Source: Pyrus communis
Taxonomy: Eukaryota; Streptophyta; Magnoliopsida; Rosales; Rosaceae
Reading direction: 5' to 3'
Assembly: GCF_963583255.1 (NCBI RefSeq)
Contig: NC_084805.1
Coordinates: 12,679,375 to 12,743,374, forward strand
DNA length: 64,000 bases
Under the pieces are notes generated by a model. That model saw nothing but the letters and a program-made list of their open reading frames with translations. It searched no databases and had not been told where the DNA came from. Below, one piece after another: positions 10,500 through 20,972 of this stretch; positions within the stretch are counted from its first letter, which is position 1, and every line of letters begins with the position of its first letter. Both the position numbers and the translations under genes were made by a program.

Positions 10500-13272
10500 A
10501 TGAACATTCGGGGCAACAACATTCTGCTTGTGCTGTTATACGCTTTTGCTTTTGCAGGTTTGCTTTGTATTCGTATCATAGTTTTATGAAAAATAATGAG
10601 TTTGAGTCATTATAAAGCTTCAGAATGAAGAGTAAACACTTACTGGCCCGGTCTTTCACTACGGTTAGTTTTGGTGTTAATGTTGAATTGGTTTGGTGGG
10701 GCATATTGGCTGAGCCCTCTAGGGAGAATAGCTTCTCTATCACCAATTTTATACAATCGGTTACACTTAAGAGACAGTCGAGGCCAAAGACAATTATAAG
10801 TCACCCTAAGTAAGGGAACAATACTGTCATTGATGCTGTTGAGCCGTAACTTGTGCCTCAAGGCAATACAGAGCGACCAAAAGAGTACTGCTATTGTTTG
10901 TGTTTAAACAATATCCAAATTACCTAGCTATGTATTTAAACAATATCAAATTTATTTATTGACAATATTACCTATGTACTTTAATTTTAATTCATCGCAA
11001 CGTAATACGATTAACAATTAAACAATTGCTTTGTGCTTTACAGGGTTTGACGTAAATGGCTTATCCTATGATTACACGGCCAGTATTGAGGCAAGTTTCC
11101 CAACAACTGTTTTGTTAGGTTTACGTAGAGATATCAATTAAATCTAACAAATTTGTTCCCTTTTTTGTTCCCCTTGTTTACAGTGTTTGGCAAAGCCTCA
11201 CAAACCACAATATCGCGGAGGAATCATTGTAAACCCGGAACTAAATCTTGGCGTGAAAGGATGGTCTACTTTCGGCAATGCAAAAATACAACACCGAGAA
11301 TCAGAAGGCAACAAATTCATTGTGGCTCATAGTAGAAACCAGCCACATGACAGTATTTCGCAGAAGACGTACTTGCAAAGAAGCAAGCTCTACACGTTCT
11401 CTGGTACTTAACCAATTATTCTTTTTTACTGATTCATGGTATAATTATCAACTAATTACTTAATCGATAATTGTAACAATGTTTCCTGTTTGTGTTGGTG
11501 CAGCTTGGATACAAGTGAGTACCAGCAGTGCTCCGGTATCAGCAATTTTCAAGACAAGTAGCGGATTTGTACATGTTGGTGCAATTGTAGCTGAATCCGG
11601 TTGCTGGTCCATGCTCAAGGGTGGCTTAACCGTCAATGCCTCAGGTCCCGCTGAGCTCTACTTCGAGGTATTTGTTTCTGCTATTTGTATGATATTTACT
11701 GATATTTTTTTCTGTTACAAGTAATTAGTATGTTCAATCTTTTATAACTAACAACCATCAAACCTCTTAAATCAGAGCAAAAAACACATCTGTTGAGATC
11801 TTTGTTGATAGCATCTCCTTACAACCATTCACTGAGAAGCAGTGGAATTCTCATCAACAACAAAGCATTGAGAAGGTGAGTTTGATCAGGCCATATAATT
11901 ACTAGTGAAACTAGGCTAATTAAACGCAAATTAACTAACTATACACTCTTCACAGGTTCGTAAGACGAATGTTAGAATTCAAGCGGTCACCGAGCAAGGA
12001 AATCCACTAGAAAATGCAACAATCATCATCCAACAAAAGGCTCCAGGCTTCCCTTTCGGCGTTGCAATCAACAAGAACATCCTCACCAACACAGCCTACC
12101 AAAACTGGTTCACTTCAAAGCCTTTCAAGGTCACAACGTTTGAAGACGAAATGAAATGGTACACCACGGAGCCTTCTCCGGGCCAAGAGGACTACTCCGC
12201 TGCTGATGCCTTGGTTCAGTTTGCAAAGCAACACCAGATTGCAGTCCGCGGCCACAATGTGTTCTGGGAGGATCCTCATTACCAGGCCGGTTGGCTTAAC
12301 TCGCTCTCTGGCCAACAATTCTCCGATGCCGCTAACAAGAGGCTCAATTCTATTATGGGGAGATACAAGGGACAAGTCATTGCTTGGGATGTTAGTAACG
12401 AAAATTTGCATTTTAACTTCTTTGAGAGTAAGATGGGTGCAACTGCGTCTGCTGAATTTTACAATTGGGCTAGTAAAGCTGATGATACAGCCACACTATT
12501 CTTGAATGATTACAATACCATTGAGGAGAGTGGAGATAAAGATTCGATTCCGGCTAAGTACCTTCAGAAGCTGAGAGACATACAAGGGTTTCCAGGCAAC
12601 AGTAATGCAAAGATGGCGATTGGTCTCGAGTCACATTTCCAGACTCCTAACATTCCTTACATAAGATCATCTATTGATACTCTTGCTGGTGCAAATGTGC
12701 CAATTTGGATTACAGAATTGGACGTCGTTAGTGGTCCCAATCAGGTAAAATACTGCGCCTCTCCACCTATTGCCAATAATTTGATTTTGCGTTCGATATC
12801 AGAGCGAGAAATTTATTTACGTCACGTGTGAAGGAACCTAGGTATTGACTTTATAAACATAAAAATCACAATTCTGCGGTGTAGTTAACTTTTCCTTTTT
12901 TGGTTATATGTGCAGGCATCATACTTGGAGCAGATTCTAAGGGAGCTGCATTCTCACCCTAAGATTCAAGGCATTGTGATTTGGGCTGCATGGAAACCTT
13001 CAGGATGCTACAGAATGTGTTTGACGGATAACAATTTCAAGAACTTGCCCACCGGCGAAGTTGTTGACAAGCTCACAAGTGAGTTCGGTTTGACTTCGGG
13101 CTTAGCTTCTGGCACGACGAACGCTAATGGTTTCTTCGAGGCCTCGCTTTTCCACGGCGATTACGAAGTGAAAATTACTCACCCCTTGGTCGACTCCCCC
13201 TTCGTTCGGGGTTTGAATGTGGCACCAACTACTGAGTCCCAACAACAATTGCACGTCCAACTTAATGCCTGA
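10500..13272 (+). pseudogene. GH10 endo-1,4-beta-xylanase gene with CBM22-like module, frameshifted in exon 5
   Basis: Seven exons: 10500-10557, 11044-11090, 11184-11403, 11504-11667, 11776-11875, 11956-12744, 12916-13272. The product would cleave internal beta-1,4 bonds of xylan in the cell wall. A signal peptide (MNIRGNNILLVLLYAFAFA) is followed by a carbohydrate-binding module in exons 3-5 and the GH10 barrel in exons 6-7. The acid/base Glu is kept in WDVSNEN (usually WDVVNE) and the nucleophile Glu in WITELDV. Exon lengths equal those of the paralogue at 61347 except exon 5 (100 versus 99 nt): an extra A in the run after AGC puts TGA in frame soon after. No alternative AG acceptor restores the frame. 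Intron 2 starts with GC. Either a young pseudogene or a homopolymer sequencing error. Everything else looks functional. Confidence 0.85.
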
Positions 13273-13342
13273 AGAATTGTTACGTTTTCTCTTGTTTTTT
13301 AAAGCACTTTTGGGTCTGAAAGGTGCAAAAGAAAAACAAAAA

Positions 13343-13470
13343 CAGAGGTATTTTAGAATACCTCATTTTGTTGCAATTATTTTCTTATTTTCTTCTTCTG
13401 GTGCCAGTCGAACTGTTGACCCGGTGGACCTTATGTGAACACAAAGCCACTAGGCTACAGAGAGACTGGC
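13343..13470 (-). repeat. SINE-like copy 5
   Basis: Perfect hairpin GAGGTATTTTAGAATACCTC at 13345-13364, then a TTCTT-rich spacer, and a head ending AGAGACTGGC at 13461-13470. On the minus strand box A reads TAGCCTAGTGG, a full match to the tRNA-gene consensus. It begins only about 70 bp after the stop codon of the first xylanase gene and may supply its 3' UTR. Confidence 0.7.
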
Positions 13471-14090
13471 TGTGTTTGTGTTTCATTTTTATCTTTGTGT
13501 TTTCCAAATTGCTTTAATGGGACGAAAATTGACCATATATTTATGGGTATGACTTTAACGTCTTAGTTGTTGGATTTGATTTTCATAACTATTAGATCTT
13601 TTATTTTATCTCAGTCATTCATTTTTCTTACCACTTAGTGCTACATAATTGATATTTAAAAACAAGAGAACATGGATGATAAAAATTCATAATATTTTAA
13701 AGATTATTATGGAGTGTATATATATATATATAAGTAGCACAATATCGTCATTAGTACTATGATTTAGTGACCTCCCAAGATTTCTTTAGAACGCCAATTG
13801 AAGAGTTCTATAGACAAGTTTTACCTTTTATCTAATGGACGGACGTTGAATCCGGTTTTTCTAGAACAGGCTTTGCAAATAATACGTATTTTTTTTTCTC
13901 TAATTTTTGGAAATTTCTTCAAACATGAGATTGAAATAATTGACTAAGATTGAAATAAAAAATCTAAATAGTTATGAAAATTAAATTTAACTACTAAATA
14001 TAGCATTGGAGCCAGACCCCTAATACAAACACGAGAGGGTTACAAACTTACAATAAGTCACTTATATTTTGTATAAAAAAAAAACTATAT
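13471..14090. other. Intergenic, nothing recognised
   Basis: AT-rich with a short (TA)n near 13718-13732. No gene or repeat supported. Confidence 0.35.
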
Positions 14091-14092
14091 TT

Positions 14093-14138
14093 AATCATGA
14101 ATAGAGAAGACAAAATCAATTGCTTTTCCCTTAACAAG

Positions 14139-14202
<64 letters not shown>

Positions 14203-14405
14203 TGAATAGGGAGCACAAAATCAAACGTTTTCCCACAACAAGATATAAAAGACGAAGTAAATTATATTTAAAGAGGAATATAGAGCACAAGATCAAATGT
14301 TTTTCCCTGAATAAGATACAAAAAAAAAAAAAAAAGTAAATTATATTAATCCTGAACAGAGAGCACAACATCAAATGTTTTTCCCTTAACAAGATACCAA
14401 AAAAT
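14093..14405. repeat. Tandem repeat of about 65 bp (four decayed units) split by an (AT)n tract
   Basis: Units share AATAG.GAGCACAAAATCAA, TTTTTCCCT and AACAAGATA (starts near 14095, 14200, 14278, 14354). The (AT)n microsatellite at 14143-14200 interrupts the first unit. Open frames over this block are only translations of the repeat. Confidence 0.65.
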
Positions 14406-14622
14406 GGAAAATTAGATTTTAATTCTTAAATTTATATTAATGCCTTCTTTTTTTTAAAGGATACATTAATGCCTTGAACAAGATTCAAGTTTAGTCCCTT
14501 AGTTCTACTTAAATGTCAGCATTTTTATTTTTATTTTTGGTAATTTCATAATTTTTTCTTTTTCTAAGTCTACACTAATTTATTATAATATATTTTGGTA
14601 CAAATATTTAGGTAGACTAACT

Positions 14623-14624
<2 letters not shown>

Positions 14625-14658
<34 letters not shown>
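14625..14658. repeat. (AT)n microsatellite at the left edge of the Mutator-like element
   Basis: About 17 AT units; a shorter AT run borders the other end of the element (15737-15746), so both the element and the neighbouring virus sit in what was probably one AT-repeat site. Confidence 0.7.
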
Positions 14659-14660
<2 letters not shown>

Positions 14661-14876
14661 GGATAGGATCAAGAGACAAATATTTTGACAAATACTTTTA
14701 CACTCTTTTTAAGCCGTTAGATTATATGACATCCAAGGATCCTTATTTATTCATTAAATGACATGGATGCTTATGTGGATTTTAATTAATATTAAAAATA
14801 AAATAAAAAACTGAATAAACATAAAATTTATAAGGAAATTTATAAATATAAAATTTAAAGTGAAGAAACCCTATAA

Positions 14877-14972
14877 TCGTGAACTCCATTAATTTGTAGC
14901 CTCCATCTTCCTCTTTGTCGATGAGGTATGCAACTCCATGCTTTGGATTGATACGGAATTCTAATGCCCTCT
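14877..14972 (-). pseudogene. Captured exon-like fragment, unidentified
   Basis: On the minus strand an open frame follows a TGTAG acceptor-like site and reads about 33 codons with RINPKHGVAYLIDKEEDGGY as its core. Composition is clearly protein-like and unlike the AT-rich surround. I do not recognise the source gene. It runs into a later stop inside the element, so it is a fragment. Confidence 0.4.
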
Positions 14973-15094
14973 ACAATGAATCAAGCTATTACTTATTAGT
15001 CTCTTAAATCTTCATTAGGTAAGCAAAATAAAACCCTATATTACTGTTCATATATGCAGGATGATTAAATTTAGTTCTTCAAAATCTTGTTAGT

Positions 15095-15411
15095 TTTTCC
15101 TTGGGCGAGCAACAAGTGTTCCAGAAACATCCCCCCACCAGTCAGGATTCTTCATGTACTAGTTCAATGTCTTCTTCAATCCATCCTCCTGGCGTCTGCT
15201 AGGACCATCCCAAGGCATTTAGCTTTACGTAATCTATGAAGTATCTCTTATCATGCACAAACTTAATATGGGCTGGGTTCAAAGAGAAGTGTTGGTAAAT
15301 TTTCCTAGCCACATCAATCAATCTCCTCTCTTTGTTCGTCCCGATGTTGTAGACACAGCCTACCTTACCCCTATGGAGAATGATCAACTTTTTATTAGAA
15401 TTTTGTATCAA
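15095..15411 (-). pseudogene. Captured fragment of UDP-L-rhamnose synthase (RHM-type, C-terminal part of the 4,6-dehydratase domain)
   Basis: The minus-strand peptide contains GKVGCVYNIGTNKERRLIDV, then IKFVHDKRYFIDYVKLNALG. These match the pattern GEVGHVYNIGTKKERRVIDVA...QRYFLDDQKLKNLGW of plant rhamnose synthases, which turn UDP-glucose into UDP-rhamnose for pectin and flavonoids. After a TAG and a frame change the continuation still shows the family's NPDWWGDVSG end. Stops, the frame change and loss of the N-terminal half mean it cannot make an enzyme. Any transcript would be antisense or sense RNA to the donor gene only. Confidence 0.75.
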
Positions 15412-15520
15412 TCAATTGAACGACACTAAGTTTGACAGCGTGAATGATAGGAATTCGAGGTGTTGGGGTTGGACGCAATTCGAATGGTCGTGCATCTGCA
15501 TTTTCATCCAAGACGGCCAT
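15395..15520 (-). pseudogene. Second captured 5' coding fragment (41 codons), unidentified
   Basis: Begins with ATG at 15520 and reads MAVLDENADARPFELRPTPT and on to a TAA at 15395-15397. It overlaps the start of the rhamnose-synthase fragment in another frame. The Pro/Arg-rich peptide looks like the N-terminus of a real protein, but I cannot name it. Confidence 0.35.
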
Positions 15521-15746
15521 TTTCGCTTCTTTCTATGTTTACAGGATTATTCCCTCAATTTTTATTCTTTTCTTAGTTTTAACTTTTATTAATTTCTTAA
15601 TTATAAATTTATACCTCATTTAATGTTTAAAATCCTCTACATAACTCTTAATCAAGACCGTTGAATGTTACAAGATCTAAAGGTTGTAAAGAAGTGTAAA
15701 AATATTTGTCAAAATCTTTGTCCTTTGATTCTATCCTATATATATA

Positions 15747-16065
15747 TCGTTTCCATTTAGGAATTTGGAATCCGGCTCAAAGCAACTATAGTACTATTAA
15801 AAAAGAGATTTTATCAATTGTATTATGCATTAGCAAATTCCAAGAAGATTTATTAAATCAAAAAATTTTAGTCCGTGTTGATTGCAAATCTGCAAAACAT
15901 GTTTTACAAAAAGATGTTCAAAACATTGCATCAAAACAAATTTTTGCACGCTGGCAAGCCATATTAAGTATTTTTTATTTTGAAATTGAATACATTAAAG
16001 GCAGCCAGAATTGCATACCAGATTTTCTAACCAGAGAATTTTTGCAGGGGAAGAATGGGTACTAA
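15747..16065 (+). pseudogene. Truncated RNase H end of the pararetrovirus polymerase (copy 1)
   Basis: Matches 22721-23039 with roughly 10 differences in 306 bases counted by eye. It starts abruptly at the TA tract inside the RNase H domain and runs open to the natural TAA. It contains the conserved Asp of the VDCKSAK motif. No start codon or upstream RT, so it is a border fragment. Confidence 0.85.
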
Positions 16066-17449
16066 TCCTACTCAGCAGCGAAGGCTCCCAGCCACCCTTA
16101 CCCAAACCCCAGCACCAGTAAAACAAGAGTCTATTCCCGACTCTTCATCGGCCCTCGCCATTACAAACAGATTTACTCCCTTAGGATCAACAGTAGGAAA
16201 TATCCGACCAAATTACCAAACGGCCTTAGCCACCCCTTATGATCCCTACTCTTCAGTTCGTTCTCCAGCACCTTCGCAACCTAGAACACCTAGCTATGCT
16301 AAAACATCTTCATATGTCCAAAATCCTAATTCAGAAAAGCTTTTTAGCATCCCTCTTCACATTGACAAAAACCAACCCCCAGAGCGCATTGCCAAATTAC
16401 TCCTTCCACCAAAATTTCATTTCTTACCAACTGAATCCTATAAAAGCCTAAAATATTACCAGGCTATCCTTTCAGAAACAGAAAGCATTGCTATTAAGCC
16501 AATTTACAGTACCACTCACCAAAACAAAATATTGTATCATTCACTCCATATTGGAAAATTCCTTACCGAACTCGAATGGGGAATTCCCCTTTATCACACA
16601 AAACCCCTTCATACTCAGCATGTTCTCATCCCAAACAATCATTACAATTACTATGATTATATCCAAGCATGGACCAACATTTTTCTCCACCAGACAGAAG
16701 ACTTTAGTCATTCATGGTTCATAACCTTTGATAAGAATTTCAGATTGCGGTTTCTAGCATGGTTTCCAGATTGGTGGGCTACCCATGGCCCAAGCTCTTC
16801 TATCATTCCAGATGACCTTCGTCATGTACTCACAAACAACTTCCAGCCCAGTTTTGACAGAAGTCGTTTCGACAACAGAGTTACTATTTATTCACTGCTC
16901 ATGGCCAAGTACAAGATCCCATGGATTCTCAAATGGAACTTTGAAGTGGACACTGGTGGTATTTACAGAACCCGATGGGTAAAATGGTGGGATAAATTCA
17001 ACCACCAAAAAATTATTGATCTTGTAAAAGTGGAATTTCCCCAGGCTTCTTCTCAGGCACTGCCAATCAAAGTTTCAACTTCGTCCTCACAAGCTTTGCC
17101 AGTTCATCAGCAATTTCCTGAGTTGCTAAAAACCCAGGAGCCGATTCAATCCCTATCAAACATTAGTCCGTCATCTTCCCTCAAAGGAAAACGTTCTAAG
17201 TCCTCTAGCTCAAAGAAAAAGGAGAATTCTGATAAGTCCTCCCAGCTTCTGGACTTGGCTCAACAGTTCATGGCTGAAGCAGCAAGGCTACAGAAAAAGA
17301 AAGGTTCCGACTCGGACTCTGACGCTTCTGATGCAGAGTCTCAGCCTCCCGCCAATTGGGCTGATCAAGTGGACCAAACAATAAGTCACAGGAGAGGCAT
17401 GAGCGGAGCGCATGAGCGGGGGAAGAGTCTAGACATACGAGGAAGGTGA
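16055..17449 (+). CDS. Pararetrovirus ORF2 protein, copy 1 (function unknown), C-terminus replaced
   Basis: Starts with an ATG inside the last codons of the RNase H frame (ATGGGTACTAA overlap: start of ORF2 and stop of the polymerase), which suggests coupled or leaky initiation. 464 residues: Pro/Ser/Thr-rich residues 1-90; a conserved Trp/aromatic-rich region at about 95-330 (FPDWW, RWVKWWDKF); a Ser/Lys-rich region; and a helical tail (LLDLAQQFMAEAARLQ). Homology with copy 2 stops near 17370, so the last 26 residues come from unrelated sequence. No motif ties it to a known function; a coat-associated or transactivator role would be a guess. Confidence 0.7.
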   Translation: MGTNPTQQRRLPATLTQTPAPVKQESIPDSSSALAITNRFTPLGSTVGNIRPNYQTALATPYDPYSSVRSPAPSQPRTPSYAKTSSYVQNPNSEKLFSIPLHIDKNQPPERIAKLLLPPKFHFLPTESYKSLKYYQAILSETESIAIKPIYSTTHQNKILYHSLHIGKFLTELEWGIPLYHTKPLHTQHVLIPNNHYNYYDYIQAWTNIFLHQTEDFSHSWFITFDKNFRLRFLAWFPDWWATHGPSSSIIPDDLRHVLTNNFQPSFDRSRFDNRVTIYSLLMAKYKIPWILKWNFEVDTGGIYRTRWVKWWDKFNHQKIIDLVKVEFPQASSQALPIKVSTSSSQALPVHQQFPELLKTQEPIQSLSNISPSSSLKGKRSKSSSSKKKENSDKSSQLLDLAQQFMAEAARLQKKKGSDSDSDASDAESQPPANWADQVDQTISHRRGMSGAHERGKSLDIRGR

Positions 17450-17483
17450 ATCTTTTAAGTCTTGCATATAATATACTTGTTTT
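17371..17483 (+). other. Junction replacing the viral intergenic region
   Basis: Between ORF2 copy 1 and the movement protein only about 113 bp remain, with a small internal repeat (GCATGAGCGGAGCGCATGAG at 17397-17416). The counterpart after ORF2 copy 2 has at least 700 bp with promoter, TATA and AATAAA. The intergenic region was therefore deleted or rearranged here. No tRNA-Met primer site is seen. Confidence 0.65.
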
Positions 17484-17492
17484 GTGCATTTC

Positions 17493-18173
17493 ATGAGTAG
17501 ATTATTTAGATCTAGTTCAATGGCCAGCACTAGCTCTAGATCCAACTTAGGAACTATACCTGACATTGTCAATGAAGAACAAAAACTAGATTTTCAAACA
17601 GACGAAAGTATTGATTTTTCCGACTGGAACATTCCAAAAGTTTCAACCCAAAATATTTACAAGAAAAAATGGTCTTTGACCTCTTTTAAATCCGAACATC
17701 ACGTCAAAACAGTTGAGAAGGCTTATGCTCTTAGCAAAGAACATGAGACTTGTCAATTATTTTCTCCAGAACAAATCAAAGCGCATCGCAAAAACGGTCA
17801 TAACTATCTTCACATTGGTTTAGTTCAAATCGCTGTTAAACCTTTAACACGAAAAGGTCTTAATACATCTATTCTTTTATGTCTTCGTGACGCCCGATTT
17901 ACTGATTTTAACGATAGTATTCTTGGAATGATTGAATCAAGTCTTTATAACGGACCTATCCATTTTGATTGTTTTCCAGATCTCACAATAAGTCTTTCAG
18001 ACCCACATGTTTTAAAAGCTCTTACTCTTAATATCAAAACCTCCGGGTACCAAGTCCTGGAAGGAACACAACCTTTGGCACTTATTTTTAGAATTTATTA
18101 CAAAGTCACTGGCACAAACATGAATTTTCAAGCTTTGAACAAAAGTCCTCGCGACCACACTCTTTTAATCTAA
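17493..18173 (+). CDS. Pararetrovirus movement protein (30K-type)
   Basis: First in-frame ATG is at 17493. The domain sits at about 17620-18130: a predicted beta-rich core with the family's hallmark Asp in LCLRDARF and the flanking HIGLVQIAVKPL. In this family the protein enlarges plasmodesmata for cell-to-cell spread. It ends at TAA (18171-18173), but the same reading frame continues at once into capsid-type sequence, so the stop lies at the border between two domains of what is otherwise a single frame. Regulated presumably from the shared pregenomic RNA. Confidence 0.8.
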   Translation: MSRLFRSSSMASTSSRSNLGTIPDIVNEEQKLDFQTDESIDFSDWNIPKVSTQNIYKKKWSLTSFKSEHHVKTVEKAYALSKEHETCQLFSPEQIKAHRKNGHNYLHIGLVQIAVKPLTRKGLNTSILLCLRDARFTDFNDSILGMIESSLYNGPIHFDCFPDLTISLSDPHVLKALTLNIKTSGYQVLEGTQPLALIFRIYYKVTGTNMNFQALNKSPRDHTLLI

Positions 18174-20972
18174 ACAACCCAAGAAAGCGCAAACATAAGA
18201 GTACCAAGAACCATTAGGTGGTCAGACATCAGTCTCCCCTCAGATTGGTGTTTAATTAATGAAAGTAAGCCGGTTTCCGTTCAAAACAGCCTCGTTAATC
18301 TTGACAACATTGAACAATATTTTGACAGCACAGTTAAAATCAATTTTGATCGTCCAGCAAGAAAATCTTGTGAATCAGTTTTGTCACACAAATCTTTTAC
18401 TCCTAGCAGACAGTCTTTTTCTGGATCCACGTCAACCGATAGACTGGGTCGAGATCAAGATTTGATCAAATCTTTAGTAAACAAAAAGTTAAAAGAGCAG
18501 GAAGCTGCACAACAAGATTTAGTCAATGATTTACTCAAATTAAAGTCTGTCGACACTTCTTCACAAGTTGCACATCCTGTTTATCATCCTCCAAACCAAG
18601 AAGAACCCACTTCTCCAACTCCTTCTGATTTTGAAACAACATCGGTGAATCACCAATTACTTGTTTTAAACAAACCACATAAAATAAGATGGAGGAAGCT
18701 TAAAGCTGACATCGCTTCTGAGGAAAACATCCCCAGAAGAAATATTTTTAGAAAAAAGTATTGTGATGAAGAAAAGCTAGCCATATATGCCGAATGGAAA
18801 GCTTTTGTGGAACAATACCAATTTGAAATATCTTTCTTTGATTTTATTGAAAAACATTATGAAACAAAAAACAAAGTTACGGTTGTTACCAAAGAAAATT
18901 GGGTTAAGGAAGACAAAACTTTGGTTTCCTCTAGTCATCCTCCCAAAGAAACTATTTTAATTTCCACTGGTAATACCAACATTCCTGCAACCCCTTTCAA
19001 AATTCCAAAAGAAGATTCTGGTTTTAAACCTGCCATTGAACAGAATAATTTTACAAACCAAAGTCTTCATACTATTGGAAAACAGTTAGACAAAATTGAA
19101 ACCAAAATCGACAAATTGTCTCAACCAATTTCTTCTCCAAAAGAAAAACCTTTAGTAAATTTTACTGATACTTCTTCAAGTTCCATTGCTTTAAAATCCA
19201 TGACTACTTTACAAAAAATTGATCATATGCTCACTGAGCTCAAAAAGGAGAAAGTTGTTAGTGTTTTGCAAAACAATGATGTTTCTGTCGAAGAAGAAAA
19301 CACATATGATCCAGATTCTTCTCAGGACACGGAAACTAGTTCTGCTATTCAAAATATTGAAAATGCTTTTCACAACATTGATCTTCAACCAACTCTTGAT
19401 TTAAAACGTATTCGTACTCATCCGGTCAACCCTACTTTTCTCACAAAAAACTGGTATCCCAGGCCAACTCCTCCTGACCTTCAATTTGAAGAACGAAATA
19501 TTCAAAATCAATTTTCAGTTTCAGCCGACAAACTTTATGAGTGGAACATAGATGGCTTATCCGAACAAGAACTTTTGAACAAACTTCAACACATGTCCAT
19601 GGTTGCTAATAGCTACATTTCAAATCACAATTTTACACAAACACAAATCGTTGATCTTCTCGTCACTGGTTTCACTGGAATGCTTCATTCTTGGTGGGAG
19701 AAGCACTTAACTTCTCAGTCCAGAGATGAAATACGCTTTGCGGTCAAAAAAGATGAGGAAGGATTTCCCATTTTTGACGAAACGATAGGACAGGGAATAC
19801 CCGACGGAGTAAATACTTTACTTTATACGATTATAGAACACTTTATAGGAACACCCAGCAACGTTACTACGCGTATTCACGACCAACTAAGTAATTTAAG
19901 GTGTCTAACCTTAAGTGATTTCAGATGGTATAAAGATGTTTTCATATCCAGAGTTATGCTTCGGGAAGATAGTAATCAACCTTTTTGGAAAGAAAAATTT
20001 ATCAATGGTTTACCAAATTTTTTTGCTCACAAAATTCGAAATGTTTTAGTAAATGAAGAAGGTGTCATACCTTATCATACCCTTACTTATGGTAACATAG
20101 TTAATGTTATTCAAAAGGAAGGATTGAAAATGTGTATCGACATGAAGATTTCAAAACAAGTTCATAAAGATAAATCTATTGCTAAATACGAACTTGGAAC
20201 ATTTTGTGAACAATATGGTTTACCTCCAATCGCTCATTCGAGTAAAAAGAAAAAAGCACAACAAACCAGCAAGTTTTCTAAACATCAATCCAGATTTTAT
20301 AAAAACAAAAGATCTTCCAACAAACCTTTTCAGACAAATAAATTTTATGAAAAACCATCTTCAAACAAAAAACCTTTTCGAAAGTCTAAAAAGGATTTTC
20401 AAAATAAAAAGGGAAAGTGTTACAAGTGTGGTAAATTTGGTCATTATGCAAATGAATGCAAGGTTAAAAAGGTTATTAACCAACTAAAAATCTCTGAAGA
20501 AGAGAAGGTTCAACTTATCCAGGCTTTAGAAATTAGAAATACCGACTCTAGTCAATCTGATAAAAATCCCGATTTTTCCGTCTCCGACTCTAGCAGTTCT
20601 AGCAACGTCTCCTCACCAAACATTAAGTTTGGGTGCACGGACACTTGTTGTAACAAAATTTCAGTGCTTAATAAGCAAGAAGAACAAGAAGAGTTTTTAA
20701 TGGAATTAATTAGTAAAGTCGATGATCCTGATTTAAAATCTTTTTATTTGAAAAAACTCAAAAATTTGATTTCTTCTCATGAACCTGGCACTAGTCAAAT
20801 TTCTTCTCAAAAGATTTCTCTCAGTACCACTTTGGAACGTTTTAATAAACACAAAAAGGAGATCACCCTCAAAGATCTGCAAAAAGAAGTTAATCAAATC
20901 AAATCGGAAATTAAGTTTTTAAAATCCGAAAATACCGAAATTCGTTCACAACTCAGTAGAGTACGTACGTAA
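18174..20972 (+). pseudogene. Pararetrovirus capsid / nucleic-acid-binding region
   Basis: In frame with the movement protein after its TAA and open for 932 codons to TAA at 20970-20972. N-terminal half Lys/Glu/Ser-rich with low complexity; a capsid core at about 19550-20150 (WWEKHL, RWYKDVFISRVMLRED); a Lys-rich basic block near 20240-20400; then the CCHC zinc knuckle CYKCGKFGHYANEC at 20418-20459; then a Ser/Asp tail and a coiled-coil-like end. There is no ATG at its start, so as it stands it could be made only by readthrough or reinitiation. Order and motifs fit caulimovirid coat proteins. Confidence 0.8.

Larger units (their letters stand above)
14661..15736 (-). mobile_element. Pack-MULE-like element with captured gene fragments
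   Basis: Ends are inverted repeats of about 43 bp: left GGATAGGATCAAGAGACAAA..., right ...TTTGTCCTTTGATTCTATCC. No transposase. The inside carries several minus-strand coding-like blocks: 14877-14972 (translates to a dense charged peptide containing AYLIDKEEDGGYKLMEF, unidentified), 15095-15411 (C-terminal part of a UDP-rhamnose synthase-type dehydratase) and 15395-15520 (41 codons from an ATG, unidentified). The A/T-only flanks are compatible with a 9-bp target duplication but cannot prove it. Gene-fragment capture is known for Mutator-like elements; the assignment is inference from TIRs plus content. Confidence 0.65.

Noticed and set aside
11761..11800. Alternative splice acceptor rescuing the first xylanase gene
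   Set aside because: No AG dinucleotide in the needed phase; the nearest ones do not restore the frame.
14048..14392. Open frames on both strands rich in Ile-Tyr
   Set aside because: They translate the (AT)n tract and the tandem repeat around it.
17371..17520. Primer site for the virus (TGGTATCA type)
   Set aside because: Searched for here and in 24376-25080 by eye and not found; it was probably lost with the deleted intergenic part.
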